From an uncultured Barnesiella sp. (GTDB lineage Bacteria > Bacteroidota > Bacteroidia > Bacteroidales > Barnesiellaceae_A), in contig CALUJY010000009.1 of the NCBI GenBank assembly GCA_944321085.1, positions 1 through 64,000 of the forward strand: a stretch of DNA of 64,000 bases. The letters are read 5' to 3'. Position 1 is the stretch's first letter, and every line of letters begins with the position of its first letter. Under the pieces are notes generated by a model, which was not told the DNA's origin, searched no databases, and worked only from the letters and a program-made list of their open reading frames with translations. Below are positions 7,637 to 17,212 of the stretch, in pieces. The position numbers were made by a program, and so were the translations under genes.

Positions 7637-8761
7637 ATGAAATTTATCGTATCGAGCACGGCGTTGCTCTCGCATTTGCAAATTATCAGTCGAGTTATCA
7701 ACTCGAAAAATTCAATGGCCATTTTGGATAACTTCCTTTTCGAGCTGAAAGGCGACGAGCTGGTTGTTACGGCTTCCGATCAGGAAACAGTGATGACTAC
7801 CAGCATAGAAGTGATGGATGTGACAGGTGAAGGATGCTTCGCCGTGTCGGCAAAGATATTGCTCGACCCCCTCAAAGAGCTGCCCGAGCAACCTTTGACA
7901 TTCGACATCAACGACGATAATTTGGAGATATTTATCAATTACCAAAACGGACGCTTCAACCTCATGGGCATCAACGGTACGGAGTATCCCCAAGGACGTC
8001 CGCTCAGTGACGACGCTGCGAGCTTCTCCATGACCTCTGAGAATCTGCTCAAAGGCATCAGCTATACGCTCTTTGCCACCGCCGACGATGTTTATCGTCC
8101 CATTATGAATGGTATTTTCTTCGATATTTATCCCGGTTATATGGCCTTTGTGGCATCCGACATCCACAAATTGGTGCGTTTCCACGAGCTGTCGGTACAG
8201 ACCGGTCTGCGTTCGTCGTTTATCCTGCCTAAAAAGCCTGCGACGTTGTTGAAGACCATTTTGCCGAAAGAGACCGGCGACGTGCGTGTGGAGTTCGACG
8301 AAAAAAGCGCGCGTTTCACTTTGTCCGATTTTGTACTTACATGCCGCCTCATAGAGGGCAACTATCCCAACTACAACTCGGTAATACCCCAAAACAGTCC
8401 CAATGTGCTCACGATAGACCGCGCACTCTTCGTAAACGTATTGCGTCGCGTGTCGGTCTTCTCCGACCAAGCATTAGGTCTGGTAGAGCTTGCCTTCGAG
8501 GATAACAGAATGGTAGTATCTACGCAAAATATCGATTACTCCATCTCGGCCACCGAGAGCGTTTCTTGCAACTACTCGGGGCAGAAGTTTACCATCGGGT
8601 TCAATGCTCCCAAGCTCATCGAGGTTATCAACACGATACAGTCGAGCGAAGTAACGTTGGCCATGTCCGATGCCAGTCGCGCAGGTGTGATATGCCCTGT
8701 AACCGATGAGGATAACGAAGAGCTGCTCATGTTGCTTATGCCCATGTTGCTCAACAAATAA
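7637..8761 (+). CDS. dnaN: DNA polymerase III beta sliding clamp
   Basis: 374 aa, the normal clamp length. Start MKFIVSSTALLSHLQIISRV and end LLMLLMPMLLNK are typical of DnaN. Three clamp domains follow one another (about 1-125, 126-245, 246-374). The ring dimer encircles DNA and tethers the replicase and other proteins through the C-terminal hydrophobic cleft. It heads a tight operon with an exonuclease, coaBC, a PorD-like gene, recN, rlmB and an acetyltransferase. It is not next to dnaA here. Confidence 0.97.
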   Translation: MKFIVSSTALLSHLQIISRVINSKNSMAILDNFLFELKGDELVVTASDQETVMTTSIEVMDVTGEGCFAVSAKILLDPLKELPEQPLTFDINDDNLEIFINYQNGRFNLMGINGTEYPQGRPLSDDAASFSMTSENLLKGISYTLFATADDVYRPIMNGIFFDIYPGYMAFVASDIHKLVRFHELSVQTGLRSSFILPKKPATLLKTILPKETGDVRVEFDEKSARFTLSDFVLTCRLIEGNYPNYNSVIPQNSPNVLTIDRALFVNVLRRVSVFSDQALGLVELAFEDNRMVVSTQNIDYSISATESVSCNYSGQKFTIGFNAPKLIEVINTIQSSEVTLAMSDASRAGVICPVTDEDNEELLMLLMPMLLNK

Positions 8762-8788
8762 GAGGCTTCACCCCGAAAGCATCCTGCT

Positions 8789-9568
8789 ATGGAAATAAAA
8801 CTGACCAAACCGGTGGTATTCTTCGATTTGGAAACCACGGGAACGAGCATAACGCACGACCGCATTGTAGAGTTGTCGTATATCAAAGTCTATCCCGACG
8901 GGCGGGAAGAGAGCGAGACGATACGGGTAAATCCCGGTTGCCCGATTCCTGCCGAGGCTACGGCGGTGCACCACATCACCGATGCCGATGTGGCCGATGC
9001 ACCTCGTTTTGCAGAGCTGGCTCCTCGTGTGGCACAGATTTTTGCCGGTGCCGATATTGCCGGTTACAACAGCAACCGTTTCGATGTACCCTTGCTTATG
9101 GAGGAGTGCCTGAGAGTCGGCGTAAACCTCGATTTTTCGGCATGCCGCTTTATCGATGTGCAGACGATTTTCCACAAGATGGAGCAACGCACCCTTTCGG
9201 CCGCCTATCTCTTTTATTGCGGCAAGACGCTCGATGAGGCTCACTCGGCCAATGCCGATACCCGTGCCACCTACGAGGTGCTGAAAGCTCAGCTCGACCG
9301 CTATCCGTCGTTGCAAAACAATGTAGAGTTCCTCTCGAAATTCTCTACGCAGAATCGCAATGTCGATTTGGCCGGGCGCATCGTCTATAACGACCGCAAT
9401 GTCGAGGTATTCAATTTCGGCAAATACAAGGGTATGGCCGTGAGCGAGGTCTTTGCTCGCGACCCGAGCTATTACAGCTGGATGATGCAGGGCGATTTCC
9501 CCCTCGATACTAAGAATATAGTGACGCGCATCAGAATGCGCATGATGAATACTTCGCCGCATAAATAA
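8789..9568 (+). CDS. DnaQ-like 3'-5' exonuclease with C-terminal DUF3820-type domain
   Basis: 259 aa. The DEDD exonuclease motifs are visible: Exo I FFDLETTGT at 10-18, Exo II IAGYNSNRFDVPLL near 90-105, and Exo III ANADTRATYEVL near 150. The usual HxxxxD of Exo III reads SANADT, so the general-base histidine appears to be replaced by serine or shifted. After about residue 205, FGKYKGMAVSEVF matches the short DUF3820-like domain seen in Bacteroidetes homologues. It lies 27 bp after dnaN, so a proofreading or repair role at the clamp is plausible. It is not a full DNA polymerase. Confidence 0.85.
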   Translation: MEIKLTKPVVFFDLETTGTSITHDRIVELSYIKVYPDGREESETIRVNPGCPIPAEATAVHHITDADVADAPRFAELAPRVAQIFAGADIAGYNSNRFDVPLLMEECLRVGVNLDFSACRFIDVQTIFHKMEQRTLSAAYLFYCGKTLDEAHSANADTRATYEVLKAQLDRYPSLQNNVEFLSKFSTQNRNVDLAGRIVYNDRNVEVFNFGKYKGMAVSEVFARDPSYYSWMMQGDFPLDTKNIVTRIRMRMMNTSPHK

Positions 9569-9576
9569 TTTGGAGC

Positions 9577-10785
9577 ATGTCTCTCGAAGGAAAACATATT
9601 GTTTTGGGCATTACCGGCAGTATTGCAGCCTATAAAGCGGCCTACCTGTTGCGCCTGTTGGTGAAAAAAGGCGCAGAGGTGCAAGTCGTGATGACCCCCG
9701 CAGGCAAGGAGTTTATCACTCCCGTGACGCTTTCGTCGCTGAGTGGCAAACCTGTTGTAAGTGAGTTTTTCACGGCCAATGATGGCACTTGGCACAGTCA
9801 TGTCGACCTCGGCATATGGGCTGATGCCATGCTGATAGCCCCGGCAACGGCATCGACCATAGGAAAGATGGCGCATGGCATTGCCGATAATATGCTGGTG
9901 ACCACCTATCTGTCGAGTAAAGCCCCCGTATTTGTAGCCCCGGCTATGGACCTCGACATGTTTGCGCACCCCTCTACGCAACACAACTTAGAGCTGTTGC
10001 GTTCCTATGGCAACTACATCATAGAGCCGGCCAGCGGCGAGCTTGCAAGCCACCTTGTTGGTAAGGGGCGTATGGAAGAGCCCGAGAATATCGTGGCTGT
10101 GTTAGAGGATTTCTTTGCGGCAGGACATCTGCTCGATGGTAAAAAAGTGTTGATAACGGCAGGCCCTACATACGAGAAAATCGATCCTGTACGTTTTATA
10201 GGTAACTACTCGTCGGGAAAAATGGGATTTGCCCTCGCTGAGTGTTGTGCACGTGCCGGTGCCGAAGTGACGCTTATAGCCGGTCCTGTTACGTTGCAGA
10301 CCCGCGTCCCCGGTATCAGACGCATCGACGTAGAGAGTGCCGATGAGATGTACGATGCTGCGGTGGCTGCTTTCCCCGAGTGCGATGCTGCCATTATGTG
10401 TGCTGCGGTTGCCGACTATAAACCGGTTGGGTATAGCGCGACGAAGTTGAAGCGCAGCGACGACGAAATGACATTGCAGCTCACTCCTAACCGCGACATC
10501 GCTGCTGCACTCGGCGCCATGAAGCGCAAAGGACAGTGTGTAGCCGGTTTTGCGTTGGAAACCGACGATGAGAATGCCCACGCTCGCGAAAAGTTGCGCA
10601 AGAAAAATCTCGATTTTGTGGTGCTCAATTCGTTGCGTCACGAAGGTGCGGGTTTCAGATGCGACACCAATCGCGTGACGATAATAGGCTGCGACGGCTC
10701 TTGCCGCGACTATCCTTGCAAACCCAAGAGCGAGGTGGCCGGCGATATTGTAGCCTATATGGCAGCGTATATGCAACAATTATGA
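9577..10785 (+). CDS. coaBC: bifunctional phosphopantothenoylcysteine decarboxylase / phosphopantothenate--cysteine ligase
   Basis: 402 aa, both CoA-pathway activities in one chain. The N-terminal CoaC half has the FMN loop GSIAAYKA, the catalytic histidine in HSHVDLGIWAD and the substrate clamp PAMDLDMF (PxMNxxM-like, with N replaced by D). The CoaB half starts near residue 185 with ITAGPTYEKIDPVRFI and continues with NYSSGKMG, CAAVADYKP and the KLKR lysine. It turns 4'-phosphopantothenate plus cysteine into 4'-phosphopantetheine. panC and panD for the upstream part of the route are also in this window, at 19.8-21.0 kb. Confidence 0.96.
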   Translation: MSLEGKHIVLGITGSIAAYKAAYLLRLLVKKGAEVQVVMTPAGKEFITPVTLSSLSGKPVVSEFFTANDGTWHSHVDLGIWADAMLIAPATASTIGKMAHGIADNMLVTTYLSSKAPVFVAPAMDLDMFAHPSTQHNLELLRSYGNYIIEPASGELASHLVGKGRMEEPENIVAVLEDFFAAGHLLDGKKVLITAGPTYEKIDPVRFIGNYSSGKMGFALAECCARAGAEVTLIAGPVTLQTRVPGIRRIDVESADEMYDAAVAAFPECDAAIMCAAVADYKPVGYSATKLKRSDDEMTLQLTPNRDIAAALGAMKRKGQCVAGFALETDDENAHAREKLRKKNLDFVVLNSLRHEGAGFRCDTNRVTIIGCDGSCRDYPCKPKSEVAGDIVAYMAAYMQQL

Positions 10786-10797
10786 CAAAAAGATGAT

Positions 10798-11697
10798 ATG
10801 AAGCGTTGTCTTATTCTATGGCTCATGGCTTTGGCAGGCTGCACGGCAGCATGGTGTCAAGAACTTAATTGTCGCGTGGTTATCAACAGCGACAAGATAC
10901 AAGGCACGAACAAAGAGGTATTCAATACCTTGCAGACGGCTATAACGGAGTATATGAATAATACGCAATTCTCGTCGGTACAGCTATCGCCGATAGAGCG
11001 TATAGAGTGTACCTTGCAGTTTATCGTATCGGAATACACCGACAATCGTTTCAGTTGCACCTTGCAGATACAGTCGCGCCGTCCGGTGTATAACAGCTCC
11101 TATACGACGACGCTCATCAACTTTCAGGACGAAGAGGTAGAGTTTGACTATCAGGAGTACGACCCGCTTGTGTTTTCTCCCAACAACTACGAGAACAACC
11201 TTACGTGCATTCTCAATTTCTACGCATATCTCATTTTGGGAATAGATTTCGACAGTTTCACGCTCTATGGCGGTGATGCCTTTTTCGAGATGGCGCGTAA
11301 CATGGTGTCGTTGGGACAATCTACGCAAGAAAAGGGTTGGCAGGCTTTCGATAACAACCGCAACCGCAACGCCATGCTCTCGGCATTTGTCGAGCCTACG
11401 ACCAAGCCGTTCAGAGAGATGTGGTATCAGTATCATCGCAAAGGGCTCGACGAGATGGTTCTGGGCGTTAACAAAGCTCGTTCTACGATTACCGAGGCAT
11501 TGAAAACCCTCCCCGGACTGTATAGCAATGTGCCTACGTCGGTACTCTTCCCCATGTTCAAAGAGGCAAAGATGGATGAAGTGATAAACATATACTCCAA
11601 GGCATCGGCAACCGAAAAGAGTGATATTTACGACCTTATGCTCAATATGTATCCGGCCGATGGTTCCCGCCTCGAAAAAATCAAAGAAGAGAACTGA
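10798..11697 (+). CDS. DUF4835 family protein, PorD-like
   Basis: 299 aa with an N-terminal signal sequence (MKRCLILWLMALAGC); cleavage near WCQEL is likely, though the LAGC could also be a lipobox. The body (LNCRVVINSDKIQGTNKEVFNTL, then YDPLVFSPNNYENNL and NFYAYLILGIDFDSF) matches the DUF4835 family, which in Bacteroidetes lies between coaBC and recN, as here. The family is now often labelled PorD and associated with type IX secretion; that link comes from annotation practice, not from this sequence. The window has T9SS cargo at 32-40 kb. Confidence 0.8.
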   Translation: MKRCLILWLMALAGCTAAWCQELNCRVVINSDKIQGTNKEVFNTLQTAITEYMNNTQFSSVQLSPIERIECTLQFIVSEYTDNRFSCTLQIQSRRPVYNSSYTTTLINFQDEEVEFDYQEYDPLVFSPNNYENNLTCILNFYAYLILGIDFDSFTLYGGDAFFEMARNMVSLGQSTQEKGWQAFDNNRNRNAMLSAFVEPTTKPFREMWYQYHRKGLDEMVLGVNKARSTITEALKTLPGLYSNVPTSVLFPMFKEAKMDEVINIYSKASATEKSDIYDLMLNMYPADGSRLEKIKEEN

Positions 11698-11712
11698 TAA
11701 CATAACGACGGT

Positions 11713-13386
11713 ATGATTCGTAAGTTGGTGATTTGTAACTATGCGTTGATAGAGCGCATGGAGATTGATTTCGAGCCCGGGTTGTCGGTGATAACCGGTG
11801 AGACCGGCGCGGGTAAATCTATCATATTAGGGGCATTGTCTCTCATACTCGGGCAGCGGGCTGATGCGCGGGTGGTGACCGACGCCTCTCAAAAAACGGT
11901 CGTAGAGGGATATTTCGATATTGCACATTACGACCTTGCCTCTTTCTTCGAAGAAAACGATATAGAATACGATGCTCACGAGTGTATCTTGCGGCGTGAG
12001 CTATCGCCTGCCGGGAAGTCGCGAGCTTTCATCAACGATACTCCTGTCACGGCAGCGCAGCTCAAACAGTTGGGCGAACGACTTATCGATATACATTCGC
12101 AACATCAAAACCTCTTGCTGGCCGATAGCCGTTTCCAGTTGAGGCTGGTCGACATGTTGGCGCGCGATACGGCCGAGCTCGATGCCTGCCGCAAGGCGTA
12201 TGCCGAGCACAAGCATCTGTTGCGGCAACTTGCCGAGTTGCAAGAGGCGCAAGCCCGCAGCCGCGAGGAAGAAGATTACTTGCGTTTCCAGTGGGCACAG
12301 CTCGACGAAGCCCGATTGGTAGAGGGTGAAGAGTCTGAGTTGCAGGCCGAACAAGAGCGGTTGTCGCGTGCCGAGGAGCTGAAAACGCAACTATATGAAC
12401 TTACTGCCATGCTCGACGATGAGAGCAATGGCATTTTGCCGGTGATGAATGCTTTGCTGTCGCGAAGTCGTGCGATAGAGGGATTCTTCGGCAAGGAACA
12501 ACAGGTGTCGGAGCGGGTAGAGAGTGCCTATATCGATTTGAAAGACATCGATGCCACGCTCTCGCGATGGAACGAAGACCTTGTCGTCGACCCCGAACGG
12601 CTGACCGAGGTGCAAGAGCGCATAGACCTGTTGTATACCCTGCAACGGAAACATCGAGTGAACAGTGTGGAGGAGCTGATAGCTTTGCGCGACGAGTATG
12701 CTGCCCGCTTAGAGAGCATCGAGCATGGCGATGAGGCGATAGAAACTCTTTCAAAGGAGGTAAAAGCTGCTGCTACACGGTTGCAGGCATGTGCTGCCGC
12801 TCTTACATGCCGTCGTGAGGAAGTAGCGCCCTTATTGGCGAGCCGGCTCATGGAAGCTGCCGTGCCGCTGGGTATGCCTCATGCCCGGGTAGCGGTGGAA
12901 CTGCTCCCCAAAGAGTGTGACGAAATGGGAGCCGAGCAAGTGTCGATACGCTTCTCTGCCAACAAAAACCAAGCCTTGCAACCCGTAGGCGACGTAGCTT
13001 CGGGCGGCGAGATTTCGCGGCTGATGCTGTGCATCAAGTGGCTCATGTCGGGCGAGTTGGCCTTGCCTACCATCATTTTCGATGAGATAGATACCGGCGT
13101 GTCGGGCGATATAGCCGCCCGCATGGGGCATATTATGAGAGAAATGTCCCGACGCATGCAGGTTATAGCCATTACCCACCTGCCGCAAGTGGCCGCTATG
13201 GGCGACACACACTTCCGGGTATATAAGGAGAGCGAAGGCTATGTGTCGCGTACCCACTTGTTGCGATTGAGCGACGAAGAACGTGTCGGAGAGATTGCCG
13301 GTATGCTCAGTGGTACGCGTCTTACCGATGCCGCCGTAGAGAATGCACGCGCTTTGTTGGCGGCACGAACCGAAAATAACGATTGA
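11713..13386 (+). CDS. recN: DNA repair protein RecN
   Basis: 557 aa, normal for RecN. It is an SMC-like ATPase acting early in double-strand break repair. Walker A GETGAGKS is at 29-36; a long coiled coil occupies the centre; the ABC signature ASGGEISR lies near 430, and Walker B IIFDEIDTGVSG near 455, followed by the H-loop ITHLPQVA. It is separated by 15 bp from the gene before and 14 bp from rlmB after it. Confidence 0.96.
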   Translation: MIRKLVICNYALIERMEIDFEPGLSVITGETGAGKSIILGALSLILGQRADARVVTDASQKTVVEGYFDIAHYDLASFFEENDIEYDAHECILRRELSPAGKSRAFINDTPVTAAQLKQLGERLIDIHSQHQNLLLADSRFQLRLVDMLARDTAELDACRKAYAEHKHLLRQLAELQEAQARSREEEDYLRFQWAQLDEARLVEGEESELQAEQERLSRAEELKTQLYELTAMLDDESNGILPVMNALLSRSRAIEGFFGKEQQVSERVESAYIDLKDIDATLSRWNEDLVVDPERLTEVQERIDLLYTLQRKHRVNSVEELIALRDEYAARLESIEHGDEAIETLSKEVKAAATRLQACAAALTCRREEVAPLLASRLMEAAVPLGMPHARVAVELLPKECDEMGAEQVSIRFSANKNQALQPVGDVASGGEISRLMLCIKWLMSGELALPTIIFDEIDTGVSGDIAARMGHIMREMSRRMQVIAITHLPQVAAMGDTHFRVYKESEGYVSRTHLLRLSDEERVGEIAGMLSGTRLTDAAVENARALLAARTENND

Positions 13387-13400
13387 CAATGTGATTTTAT

Positions 13401-14141
13401 ATGGACAAGAACGATTACATATTCGGCATGCGTGCCGTTATGGAGGCAATTGAAGCCGGAAAAGAGATAGACAAAATATTGGTAAAAAAAGAGTTGCAGG
13501 GAGCACTGTGGCAAGAGCTTTCCGATGCGGCTCGCGAGGCAGGCATCGTGGTGCAACGCGTACCGGTAGAACGTATCAACCGCGTGACGCGAAAAAATCA
13601 CCAAGGTGTGGTTGCCTTTTTGTCGGCTGTAACATATTATCGCCTCAGCGATGTGGTGCAAGGCTTGTATGAGAATGGTCGGACACCTTTTGTCGTATTG
13701 CTCGACGGCGTGACCGATGTGCGTAATTTCGGTGCCATAGCACGTACCTGTGAATGTGCAGGTGTCGATGCCATCGTGTTGCCTGCGCATGGTAGCGTGA
13801 CGGTCAATGCCGATGCCGTGAAAACTTCGGCAGGGGCTTTGCTTACTTTGCCCGTATGTCGCGAACGCAGCATCCAAGAGGCCGTGCGCTACTTGCATGA
13901 TAGCGGCTTTACCGTCGTTGCAGCCTCTGAAAAAAGCGCCAAACTCTATACCGAGGCCGATTACAGTGTGCCGGTGGCGCTTGTCATGGGTGCCGAAGAT
14001 ACCGGTGTGTCGGCTGCCGTATTGCGGCAATGCGACGAAATGGTTGCCATACCCATGTTGGGCAAGATAGGTTCGCTCAACGTATCGGTGGCTGCCGGTG
14101 TAATGATATATGAGGTGTTGCGTCAGCGAGGGGGCGAATGA
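13401..14141 (+). CDS. rlmB: 23S rRNA 2'-O-ribose methyltransferase, TrmH/SpoU family
   Basis: 246 aa. The N-terminal substrate-binding domain (FGMRAVMEAIEAG) is followed by the SPOUT knot: LLDGVTDVRNFGAIARTCECAG (motif 1), ALVMGAEDTGVS (motif 2) and IPMLGKIGSLNVSVAAGVMIYE (motif 3). These fit RlmB, which methylates G2251 of 23S rRNA, though other SpoU members share them. Its stop overlaps the next start (ATGA). Confidence 0.9.
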   Translation: MDKNDYIFGMRAVMEAIEAGKEIDKILVKKELQGALWQELSDAAREAGIVVQRVPVERINRVTRKNHQGVVAFLSAVTYYRLSDVVQGLYENGRTPFVVLLDGVTDVRNFGAIARTCECAGVDAIVLPAHGSVTVNADAVKTSAGALLTLPVCRERSIQEAVRYLHDSGFTVVAASEKSAKLYTEADYSVPVALVMGAEDTGVSAAVLRQCDEMVAIPMLGKIGSLNVSVAAGVMIYEVLRQRGGE

Positions 14142-14620
14142 TACGTCGTGTCACATTGGCCGATGCCGTTTCTATTGCAGAGATTTATAATCGCTATATT
14201 ATGCATAGCGAAATCTCTTTCGAAACCAAGCCGTTGAGCGTTGAGGCTATGCGGCAGCGCATCGCTGCCATAGCGGCCGAGTATCCCTATTTTGTCTATG
14301 AAGACGAAGAGGGTATTGCGGGCTATTGTTATGCTCATGCGTGGAAAGAACGTGCCGCCTATTGTCATACATGGGAGACGACCGTATATTTGGCACCCGG
14401 ACGCGAAGGGCAGGGTATAGGCTCGCAACTCATGTTGCAACTCATCGAAGCGTGCCGTGTCGCAGGGTGCCATGCTTTGGTAGCCTGTATTACGGCCGAT
14501 AACGAACGAAGTTGTGCCATGCATCGCCGTTTGGGATTTGAGCAAGTGTCGTCGTTCCGCGAGGTAGGGCGCAAGCATGGCAAGTGGTTGGGTGTGGTCG
14601 ATTACGAACTGTTGCTCTAA
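14138..14620 (+). CDS. GNAT acetyltransferase, phosphinothricin-acetyltransferase-like
   Basis: 160 aa. It starts with IRRVTLADAVSIAEIYNRYI, typical of the PAT/YncA branch, followed by TTVYLAPGREGQGIGSQLM, which contains the acetyl-CoA loop (R/Q-x-x-G-x-G/A as REGQGIGS). Members acetylate amino-acid-like amines such as phosphinothricin or methionine sulfoximine. It is the last gene of the dnaN operon, with a 4-bp overlap to rlmB, and is followed by a palindromic terminator. The actual substrate is unknown. Confidence 0.85.
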   Translation: MIRRVTLADAVSIAEIYNRYIMHSEISFETKPLSVEAMRQRIAAIAAEYPYFVYEDEEGIAGYCYAHAWKERAAYCHTWETTVYLAPGREGQGIGSQLMLQLIEACRVAGCHALVACITADNERSCAMHRRLGFEQVSSFREVGRKHGKWLGVVDYELLL

Positions 14621-14651
14621 GCCTTCGGGAATATTCCTGTCGAAAAATATC

Positions 14652-14683
14652 GAGGCCTATTGATTCATGAATCAATAGGCCTC
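14652..14683. terminator. bidirectional palindromic terminator
   Basis: A perfect 32-bp palindrome (gaggcctattgattc and its complement) lies between the end of the dnaN operon and the end of recJ on the other strand. Only modest T-tracts flank it (atcgttgtttc; complement atatttttcg). Confidence 0.65.
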
Positions 14684-14799
14684 ATCGTTGTTTCGGAAAT
14701 ATTTCTTTTCGATACGGTTGTGCGGTTTTACGTCCCGGAAGAAGTTTGTAAGAAGGCCGACAATCGTTTTCGGCTTGCAGCCTTCCTCAATCTACGTTG

Positions 14800-16551
14800 T
14801 TATAAGTCCGAGTCGGTTCCGGTGGAAGGTTCGCAGGGACGTATGCTCCGTATGAAAATCTGTATATCGTTGTTGCCGTGCTGATTGTCTTCGATAGTGT
14901 AGCAAATATCAAAGGGCTTTCCGCTCTTGATGTATTCATAGCTTTCGCGCATATTGAAGGCGATGCCGTTGACGATACGCCCCGATGTGCTGTCCAGCAA
15001 TTCCAACTTCAAGTGTTCTTGTTTATGCCCTACGAGCCGGCTTGTGCCGTAGTCGGTGACATGCTGGGTGTAGAATATGGGCTTGTTGTTGCCCGGTCCG
15101 AAAGGATTGAACTGCCTCAGCAATCCCACAAATTCGGGCGTTATCTCTGCAAAGTCGATGCAAGCGTCTATGTCTATTTGAGGGGTGGTTTGTGCCGGTT
15201 GTATGTTTTGTGCGACATACTCCTCGAAACGCTGTGTAAACTCTTTGATATGTTCCTCTTTGAGCGACAGACCTACGGCATAGGTGTGTCCGCCGAAATT
15301 TTCGAGTAAATCGCGGCACGACTCTACGGCCTTGTAGATGTCGAACCCTTGTACCGACCGTGCCGACCCTGTGGCAAGTCCGTCGGAGAGCGTGAGTACC
15401 ACGGCCGGCTTGTAGTATAGTTCGGTGAAGCGCGAGGCTACAATACCGATGATACCTTTGTGCCAATCTTTGTTATACACGACGATAGAGCGACGGTTAT
15501 TTACGTCTACATGGTTTTGTAATATCGTGTTGGCCTCTTCGGTGATGCGTTTGTCAAGCTCTTTTCGGTCGTCATTATAGCGGTCTATCTCGCGGCCTTT
15601 GCGATACGCATCGTTGATATCGCGTGCTACAAGCAGGTCTACTGCCTCTACGCCCGATTGCATGCGTCCCGAGGCGTTGATGCGCGGGCCTATCTTGAAA
15701 ATAATATCGCTGATGGTGATGTTTCTCTTATTTTGCAAGTGGCATATCTTGATGATGGCACGCAGCCCCATGCCGGGGTTTGAGTTGATGCGTCGCAGTC
15801 CGTGGTAGGTAAGGATGCGGTTCTCCTCGGTGATAGGCACGATATCCGATATGATACTCACGGCAACGAGGTCGAGCAACGGTTCGAGGTCGGTGCTTAC
15901 ATCGAGTCCGTTGTTGATGGCAAATCCTTGCATGAATTTATAGCCGACGCCGCATCCCGAGAGATGTTTGTAGGGGTAGGGTTCATCATCGAGCTTGGGG
16001 TTAAGTATGGCTGTGGCGTTGGGCAGTCGGTCGTCGGGGACGTGGTGGTCGCAGATGATGAAATCTATACCTAATGTGGCGGCATAGTCGATTTGCTTTA
16101 CGGCTTTGATACCGCAATCAAGAGCGATGATGAGCGTGATTCCGTTTTCGTGGGCATAGTTGATGCTTTTGGTCGAGATGCCGTAACCCTCTTCGTAGCG
16201 GTCGGGAATGTAGTAGGAGAGTCCCGAGTAGAATTTACTGAGAAATTTATACACCAAGGCGACAGCCGTAGTACCGTCTACGTCGTAGTCGCCGTAAATC
16301 ATGATTTTTTCTTTGGCACCAATGGCAAAGTTGAGCCTTTCGACAGCTTCTTTCATGTCCCGCATGAGAAACGGATCATGCAGGTCGTTTAGCGAGGGAT
16401 TGAAGAATTTTTTTGCATCATCGGCCGTTTTTATACCCCTTTGGGCAAGTAGTTTGCATATAGTGGGACATCCTGGGAATGTCTCCTCGAGTGTCTTGGC
16501 TATGGCAAGTTGTTGGCATGTAAGGGGTAAATGATTCCATTTACTTATCAT
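14800..16551 (-). CDS. recJ: single-stranded-DNA-specific exonuclease RecJ
   Basis: 583 aa, full length. DHH-family motifs: DYDVDGTT at 88-95, DCG at 145-147, CDHHVPD at 167-173, and GGH in FGGHTYAVGLSL near 425 (DHHA1). It degrades single-stranded DNA 5' to 3' in recombination and repair. Convergent with the dnaN operon; upstream is a 588-bp gap before a tRNA. Confidence 0.95.
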   Translation of the reverse strand: MISKWNHLPLTCQQLAIAKTLEETFPGCPTICKLLAQRGIKTADDAKKFFNPSLNDLHDPFLMRDMKEAVERLNFAIGAKEKIMIYGDYDVDGTTAVALVYKFLSKFYSGLSYYIPDRYEEGYGISTKSINYAHENGITLIIALDCGIKAVKQIDYAATLGIDFIICDHHVPDDRLPNATAILNPKLDDEPYPYKHLSGCGVGYKFMQGFAINNGLDVSTDLEPLLDLVAVSIISDIVPITEENRILTYHGLRRINSNPGMGLRAIIKICHLQNKRNITISDIIFKIGPRINASGRMQSGVEAVDLLVARDINDAYRKGREIDRYNDDRKELDKRITEEANTILQNHVDVNNRRSIVVYNKDWHKGIIGIVASRFTELYYKPAVVLTLSDGLATGSARSVQGFDIYKAVESCRDLLENFGGHTYAVGLSLKEEHIKEFTQRFEEYVAQNIQPAQTTPQIDIDACIDFAEITPEFVGLLRQFNPFGPGNNKPIFYTQHVTDYGTSRLVGHKQEHLKLELLDSTSGRIVNGIAFNMRESYEYIKSGKPFDICYTIEDNQHGNNDIQIFIRSIRPCEPSTGTDSDL

Positions 16552-17139
16552 TTATATTTTTTTTATTTTTATCAGCTTGGGGCAACGGTGGTAACTTCCG
16601 TTGCTGTCACATCTCTGAAATGGCGACGTCGGTATTTTTGTCGCTGTGATTTCGTTGCATAATAAGATGTGTATGAGCCTTTTCCCGTCTCTTCTATACC
16701 TTTGTGTACAGGTATTGCGTGGCCGTTGGTGCAGCTTTTGAGGGTGATTGAGGCATCCACCGATGCCATAGTGTAGGCTTGGTGGCGTAAAGTTACAAAA
16801 ACATCTGCTATATTCCCTGTGCTGCGTCTCTAAAATACGTAAATTGTAATTTTTTATCCATTCGACACTATGTTTATGTACTTTTTCTCTTTTGATGATG
16901 GTGTAGAGTGACCCATGTGCTGTTGAGATTGTTTTCCGATAGTATATGGGATGGTGGCGAGCCTTGCTGTCGGTTTGTGTTTTATCTTGACAGCAGCTTT
17001 TGGTGTGGTAGCAGGTCTGTAGATATTTTTTCTCTCAATGAGTGGAAATGGAAACGCTCCCGATGTATATAAAAAAGAAAGGAAACGGGTTGATTCCGTT
17101 CCCTAACTTAAATCTAAGAGAATGTTTTGTTTTTCTGAG
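16552..17139. other. 588-bp region without a confident gene
   Basis: A plus-strand TACCTTTG box lies at 16697-16704 with no gene behind it. A 65-codon minus-strand ORF (16572-16769) is listed separately. The rest shows nothing I can name. A plus-strand small RNA starting near 16711 is possible but unsupported. Confidence 0.5.
16572..16769 (-). CDS. possible small ORF (65 aa) upstream of recJ
   Basis: It starts at an ATG 31 bp after a near-consensus -7 box (TAACTTTA on the minus strand) and ends 20 bp before recJ. The product is hydrophilic and basic in the middle (SQRQKYRRRHF). There is no signal peptide or recognised motif and no clear ribosome site. It could be a leader ORF or chance; I lean to chance. 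Confidence 0.2.
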   Translation of the reverse strand: MASVDASITLKSCTNGHAIPVHKGIEETGKGSYTSYYATKSQRQKYRRRHFRDVTATEVTTVAPS

Positions 17140-17212
17140 AGCCACGAGTGGGACTCGAACCCACGACCTTTTCGTTACGAATGAAATGCTCTACCAACTG
17201 AGCTATTGTGGC
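17140..17212 (-). tRNA. tRNA-Thr(CGT)
   Basis: The complement folds as a 73-nt tRNA with D-loop agctcagttggtagagc, anticodon loop ttcgtaa (CGT) and T-arm gtggg-ttcgagt-cccac. Two A-C mismatches are seen, one in the acceptor stem (pair 6-67) and one closing the anticodon loop (31-39). CCA is not encoded. It could be functional or slightly degenerate. Confidence 0.85.
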
